In this document: positions 22,741 to 22,873 of the stretch, piece by piece
Numbering within the stretch: position 1 is the first letter of the stretch
Layout of the letters: each line of letters opens with the position of its first letter
DNA from: M55B112 sp964539395
Lineage (GTDB): Bacteria > Bacteroidota > Bacteroidia > Bacteroidales > GCA-2748055
Direction of reading: 5' to 3'
Length of the DNA: 22,873 bases
Assembly (NCBI GenBank): GCA_964539395.1
Contig: CAZIIU010000047.1
Span: 1-22,873, forward strand
Notes under the pieces: generated by a model
The model's input: the letters and a program-made list of their open reading frames with translations, nothing else
Told to the model about the DNA's origin: nothing
Database searches by the model: none
Translations under genes and position numbers: made by a program

Positions 22741-22873
22741 TTATTGATTATTTAGAGTGTAGAACAACATCACCAGAACTTACTCAGAATGCAGATTTTA
22801 GAGGTGGTAAAATTATGGTTTATTATCTTAATTACTGGTTAAAACCCTGCAATTTATTGCAGCTACTTTAGTT
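22741..22873. other. Downstream region with no supported gene
   Basis: A small inverted repeat CTGCAA-TTTA-TTGCAG (22847-22862) is present without a T-run. A 17-codon open frame (22789-22842) is too short to support. Nothing else is visible before the window ends. Confidence 0.5.

Noticed and set aside
22789..22842. 17-codon open frame after the HlyD gene (M-Q-I-L-E-V-V-K-L-W-F-I-I-L-I-T-G)
   Set aside because: It is hydrophobic but very short, with no ribosome site and no leader-peptide features.

Overview
The window looks like chromosomal DNA of a Bacteroidota bacterium, most likely Bacteroidales or a related order. The evidence is the MutS2 and GyrB sequences, the Bacteroidota -7 promoter motif (TAnnTTTG) ahead of several genes, weak Shine-Dalgarno signals, and several TTG/GTG starts. 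I see no rRNA, tRNA or CRISPR array. No phage or conjugation genes are present.

Layout. (1) Positions 1-420 are non-coding: a 9-bp minisatellite at the left edge, then a 214-bp miniature transposable element. The element has 27-bp terminal inverted repeats, inner repeats, a central hairpin and a 6-bp target duplication. (2) Positions 423-2494, minus strand: a MaoC-type hot-dog hydratase and a lipoprotein aspartyl protease with two DTG motifs. (3) Positions 2816-5465, plus strand: an NAD/ADP-ribose salvage cluster made of a macro-domain hydrolase, nicotinate phosphoribosyltransferase (pncB) and nicotinamidase (pncA). (4) Positions 5596-8091: mutS2. (5) Positions 8236-10144: a FemAB/GNAT-like acyltransferase overlapping a NodB-type polysaccharide deacetylase. 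(6) Positions 10147-11957, minus strand: an FtsE-like ATPase followed by a GNAT acetyltransferase. (7) Positions 12263-17023: a secreted 1029-residue TPR protein followed 18 nt later by an outer-membrane beta-barrel protein. (8) Positions 17077-18923: a two-gene operon of an ABC/OLD-like AAA ATPase and a TOPRIM-like protein, translationally overlapping and with its own promoter. This is the best candidate for an uncharacterised (probably defence) system. (9) Positions 19271-21274: gyrB with an unusual (Asn-Gly)6 insertion. (10) Positions 21436-22740: a HlyD-type adaptor of the Bacteroidota peptide/bacteriocin-export type, whose partners probably lie beyond the right edge.

Working together: pncA deamidates nicotinamide and pncB converts nicotinate to the mononucleotide (Preiss-Handler route), while the macro protein probably handles ADP-ribose derivatives. 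The middle of the window is mostly envelope-related. The AAA/TOPRIM pair sits between an envelope operon and a housekeeping gene. All functional calls rest on motifs read by eye; no database search was run.
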